A stretch of 17,820 nucleotides of DNA from Propionibacteriaceae bacterium. Its GTDB lineage: Bacteria > Actinomycetota > Actinomycetes > Propionibacteriales > Propionibacteriaceae. The notes under the pieces are model-generated. The model was not told where the DNA came from. It searched no databases and saw only the letters and a list, made by a program, of their open reading frames with translations. Where the stretch lies: assembly GCA_027346035.1 (NCBI GenBank), contig DAIESZ010000139.1, positions 1 to 17,820 of the forward strand. Direction: 5' to 3'. Shown in pieces: positions 16,187-17,820 of this stretch (the first letter of the stretch is position 1; each line of letters begins with the position of its first letter). Both the position numbers and the translations under genes were made by a program.

Positions 16187-16870
16187 ATGTCCGAGCTGCC
16201 CGACTGGCCGTGCACCGTGGTGATCGTCGCGCACCCCGACGACGAGTCGTTCGGGCTCGGCGCGGTGTTGTCGACGCTGGCGGCCCGCGGATCCCGGGTG
16301 AGCGTGCTCTGCTTCACCCAGGGTGAGGCCTCGACCCTGCACGGTGTCGCCGGCGACCTGGCGGTCATTCGCCGCGACGAACTGCGCCGGGCCGCCGACG
16401 AGCTGGGACTCGACGGCGTCCGGTTGCTGTCCTATCCCGACGGCTCCCTGGCGGACCAGCCGCTGGACGCCCTGATCGCGGACGCGCGCGGCTACGCGGC
16501 CGAGGTCGCCCCCGCCGGACTGGTGACCTTCGACCCGTCGGGCATCACCGGCCACCCGGACCACGCGGCGGCCACCCGGATCGCCGTTGAGCTGGGCCGT
16601 GGGCTGGGGCTCGGGGTTCTCGGCTGGACGCTGCCCCGCGCGGTCGCCGACCAACTCCACACCGAACTGGGTATCGGGTTCATCGGACACGACCCCCACG
16701 AGATCGACCTGGTCGTCGACGTCGACCGGACCGCCCAGCGGCGGGCGATCGCCTGCCACGCGAGCCAGGCCGTGCCCGGCAGCCCACTGTGGCGCCGGCT
16801 CGAGCTGCTGGGCGATCGGGAGCACCTGCGCTGTCTGCACCGGCCGGCGTCCACGCTGCCGACCGGTTGA
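16187..16870 (+). CDS. PIG-L family deacetylase
   Basis: A 227-residue protein of the PIG-L/LmbE zinc-dependent amidohydrolase family. The zinc-binding motif AHPDDE is at 15-20 and the second metal His lies in GHPDH (122-126). Family members remove acetyl groups from N-acetylglucosamine-linked compounds, for example in mycothiol or antibiotic synthesis. GAGGAGG at 16174-16180 with a six-base gap fixes the start. It sits between two ATP-grasp loci, which suggests, without proof, that it processes an amide in the same pathway; it may instead be an independent housekeeping gene. It is shorter than MshB (about 300), so I do not call it a mycothiol enzyme. A hairpin covers the stop codon. Confidence 0.88.
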   Translation: MSELPDWPCTVVIVAHPDDESFGLGAVLSTLAARGSRVSVLCFTQGEASTLHGVAGDLAVIRRDELRRAADELGLDGVRLLSYPDGSLADQPLDALIADARGYAAEVAPAGLVTFDPSGITGHPDHAAATRIAVELGRGLGLGVLGWTLPRAVADQLHTELGIGFIGHDPHEIDLVVDVDRTAQRRAIACHASQAVPGSPLWRRLELLGDREHLRCLHRPASTLPTG

Positions 16871-16876
16871 CCGGTC
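16861..16876 (+). terminator. Hairpin over the deacetylase stop codon
   Basis: GACCGG (16861-16866) and CCGGTC (16871-16876) pair perfectly around a TTGA loop that contains the TGA stop (16868-16870). No T-run follows. It is a modest candidate terminator. Confidence 0.35.
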
Positions 16877-16924
16877 CCGCCGGCCCGGCCGGGGCGTCGC
16901 CATCGCGCCCGGAAGGCGCAACAC

Positions 16925-16957
16925 GGCCGTAACCGGAACGACCATGGCCGTAACCGG
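16925..16957 (+). repeat. 12-bp direct repeat, 21-bp period, upstream of ATP-grasp gene
   Basis: GGCCGTAACCGG occurs at 16925-16936 and again at 16946-16957. The start-to-start distance is 21 bp, two helical turns. The second copy covers the -35 zone of the promoter whose -10 is TAGTGT (16965-16970). This layout suits a regulator binding the same face of DNA. Confidence 0.6.
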
Positions 16958-16964
16958 TGCCGCC

Positions 16965-16970
16965 TAGTGT
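16965..16970 (+). promoter_or_regulatory. Leaderless promoter -10 element
   Basis: TAGTGT ends six bases before ATG 16977, with no ribosome site between. It matches the TAnnnT/6-base/start layout seen at 11738, 11608 (-) and 16106 (-). Confidence 0.6.
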
Positions 16971-16976
16971 GCAGTC

Positions 16977-17820
16977 ATGGTCGGCATGTTCGAGAACTAC
17001 CCCCACGCCAGAGCGTGGGACGAAATGCTCGCGCCAGATGGCACGCCCCGGCAGGGTCACACGGCCATCATGCGCACCCTGGCGACGCTGTCGATCGCCG
17101 AACTCGTGTCTCGCGCCGAGACGCTGGCGGGGTCCTACGTCGACCAGGGCGTCACCTTCGACCATGCCGGCGAGGAGAAGGCGTTCCCCCTCGACGTGAT
17201 CCCCCGCATCATCCGCGGCGAGGAGTGGGAGACCATCGACGCGGGCGTTCAGCAGCGCGTGCAGGCCCTCGAAGCGCTGCTCCACGACCTGTACGCGACC
17301 TCCGACGCGCCCCGGGCCGTCCGAGCGGGCATCATCCCCTGGAAACTCATCGCGTCGAGTGAGCACTTCCACCGGGAGGTCTCGGGCATCGTGCCGCACA
17401 ACGGCGCCCGGATCCAGGTGGCCGGGGTCGACCTGGTCCGCGACGAGGCCGGTACCTTCCGCGTGCTCGAGGACAACGTGCGCGTGCCCTCGGGCGTGAG
17501 CTACGTCATGTCCAACCGCCGGGCGATGACCAACGTGATCCCCGAGGCCTTCGTCAACGAGCGCATCCGGCCGGTCGACAACTATCCGGGCATGCTGCTG
17601 TCCGCGTTGCGGGCCGCCGCACCCGCCGGGGTCAGCGACCCGACGGTGGTCGTGCTCACCCCGGGCGTCTACAACTCCGCCTACTACGAACACTCGCTGC
17701 TGGCCCGCACGATGGGCGTCGAACTGGTCGAGGGCCGCGACCTGTTCGTCAGCGGCGGCACGGTGAAGATGCGCACCACCCAGGGCGAGCGCCGGGTCGA
17801 CGTGATCTACCGTCGGGTCG
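16977..17820 (+). CDS. Circularly permuted ATP-grasp protein, stand-alone type (5' part)
   Basis: The first 281 residues of a circularly permuted ATP-grasp protein; the gene continues past the window. It opens FENYPHARAWDEMLAPDG (5-22), as stand-alone members do. PLDVIPRIIRGEEW (71-84), VAGVDLVRDEAG (148-159), VLEDNVRVPSGVSYVMSNR (163-181), LTPGVYNSAYYEH (227-239) and RRVDVIYRR (272-280) are core nucleotide- and metal-site segments. It differs from the ATP-grasp half of the fusion protein at 11738, so the window encodes two branches. Members of this branch are usually followed by a separate alpha-E gene and a transglutaminase gene, which may lie just outside. ATG 16977 is chosen because TAGTGT precedes it by six bases; the ATG three codons in is an alternative. 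Confidence 0.9.
   Translation, partial: MVGMFENYPHARAWDEMLAPDGTPRQGHTAIMRTLATLSIAELVSRAETLAGSYVDQGVTFDHAGEEKAFPLDVIPRIIRGEEWETIDAGVQQRVQALEALLHDLYATSDAPRAVRAGIIPWKLIASSEHFHREVSGIVPHNGARIQVAGVDLVRDEAGTFRVLEDNVRVPSGVSYVMSNRRAMTNVIPEAFVNERIRPVDNYPGMLLSALRAAAPAGVSDPTVVVLTPGVYNSAYYEHSLLARTMGVELVEGRDLFVSGGTVKMRTTQGERRVDVIYRRV

Overview
The window is very GC-rich with short intergenic gaps. GTG starts sit beside ATG starts, and several genes appear to start at the 5' end of their own transcript, with an extended -10 hexamer six bases before the start codon. Together with the gene families present this points to an actinomycete (Actinomycetota); I cannot name the genus. I found no rRNA, tRNA, CRISPR array, transposase or phage gene.

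Region A (1-8226, + strand) is a glycoside uptake and degradation operon. It holds the 3' end of a sugar-binding lipoprotein-type gene, two ABC permeases (the second interrupted by an in-frame amber codon), a ThuA-family protein, a Gfo/Idh/MocA oxidoreductase, a GH31 alpha-xylosidase and a second Gfo/Idh/MocA oxidoreductase. No ABC ATPase is present, so the transporter probably borrows a shared MsmK-type ATPase. Likely substrates are alpha-xylosides such as isoprimeverose or xyloglucan fragments, with an oxidoreductase/ThuA side branch. Long perfect hairpins without U-tracts lie between several of these genes and probably tune mRNA stability or partial termination.

Region B (8227-11608) holds unrelated single genes: a uridine-kinase-like P-loop NTPase (+), a tandem pair of small YCII/DGPF-domain proteins (- strand), a 318-base gap with palindromes but no convincing gene, and a long-form nitronate monooxygenase-like flavoprotein (- strand).

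Region C (11738-end) is the most unusual part. It has a fused circularly permuted ATP-grasp/alpha-E protein followed one base later by a transglutaminase-fold protein. These are followed by a convergent second transglutaminase-fold gene, a divergent PIG-L-type deacetylase, and a second stand-alone circularly permuted ATP-grasp gene that runs off the window. This gene set belongs to the predicted ATP-grasp/alpha-E/transglutaminase peptide-ligase systems, whose product is not established to my knowledge. Here the parts are present in duplicate and joined by distinctive regulatory DNA: leaderless promoters, a symmetric terminator spanning two stop codons, and a 21-bp-spaced direct repeat.
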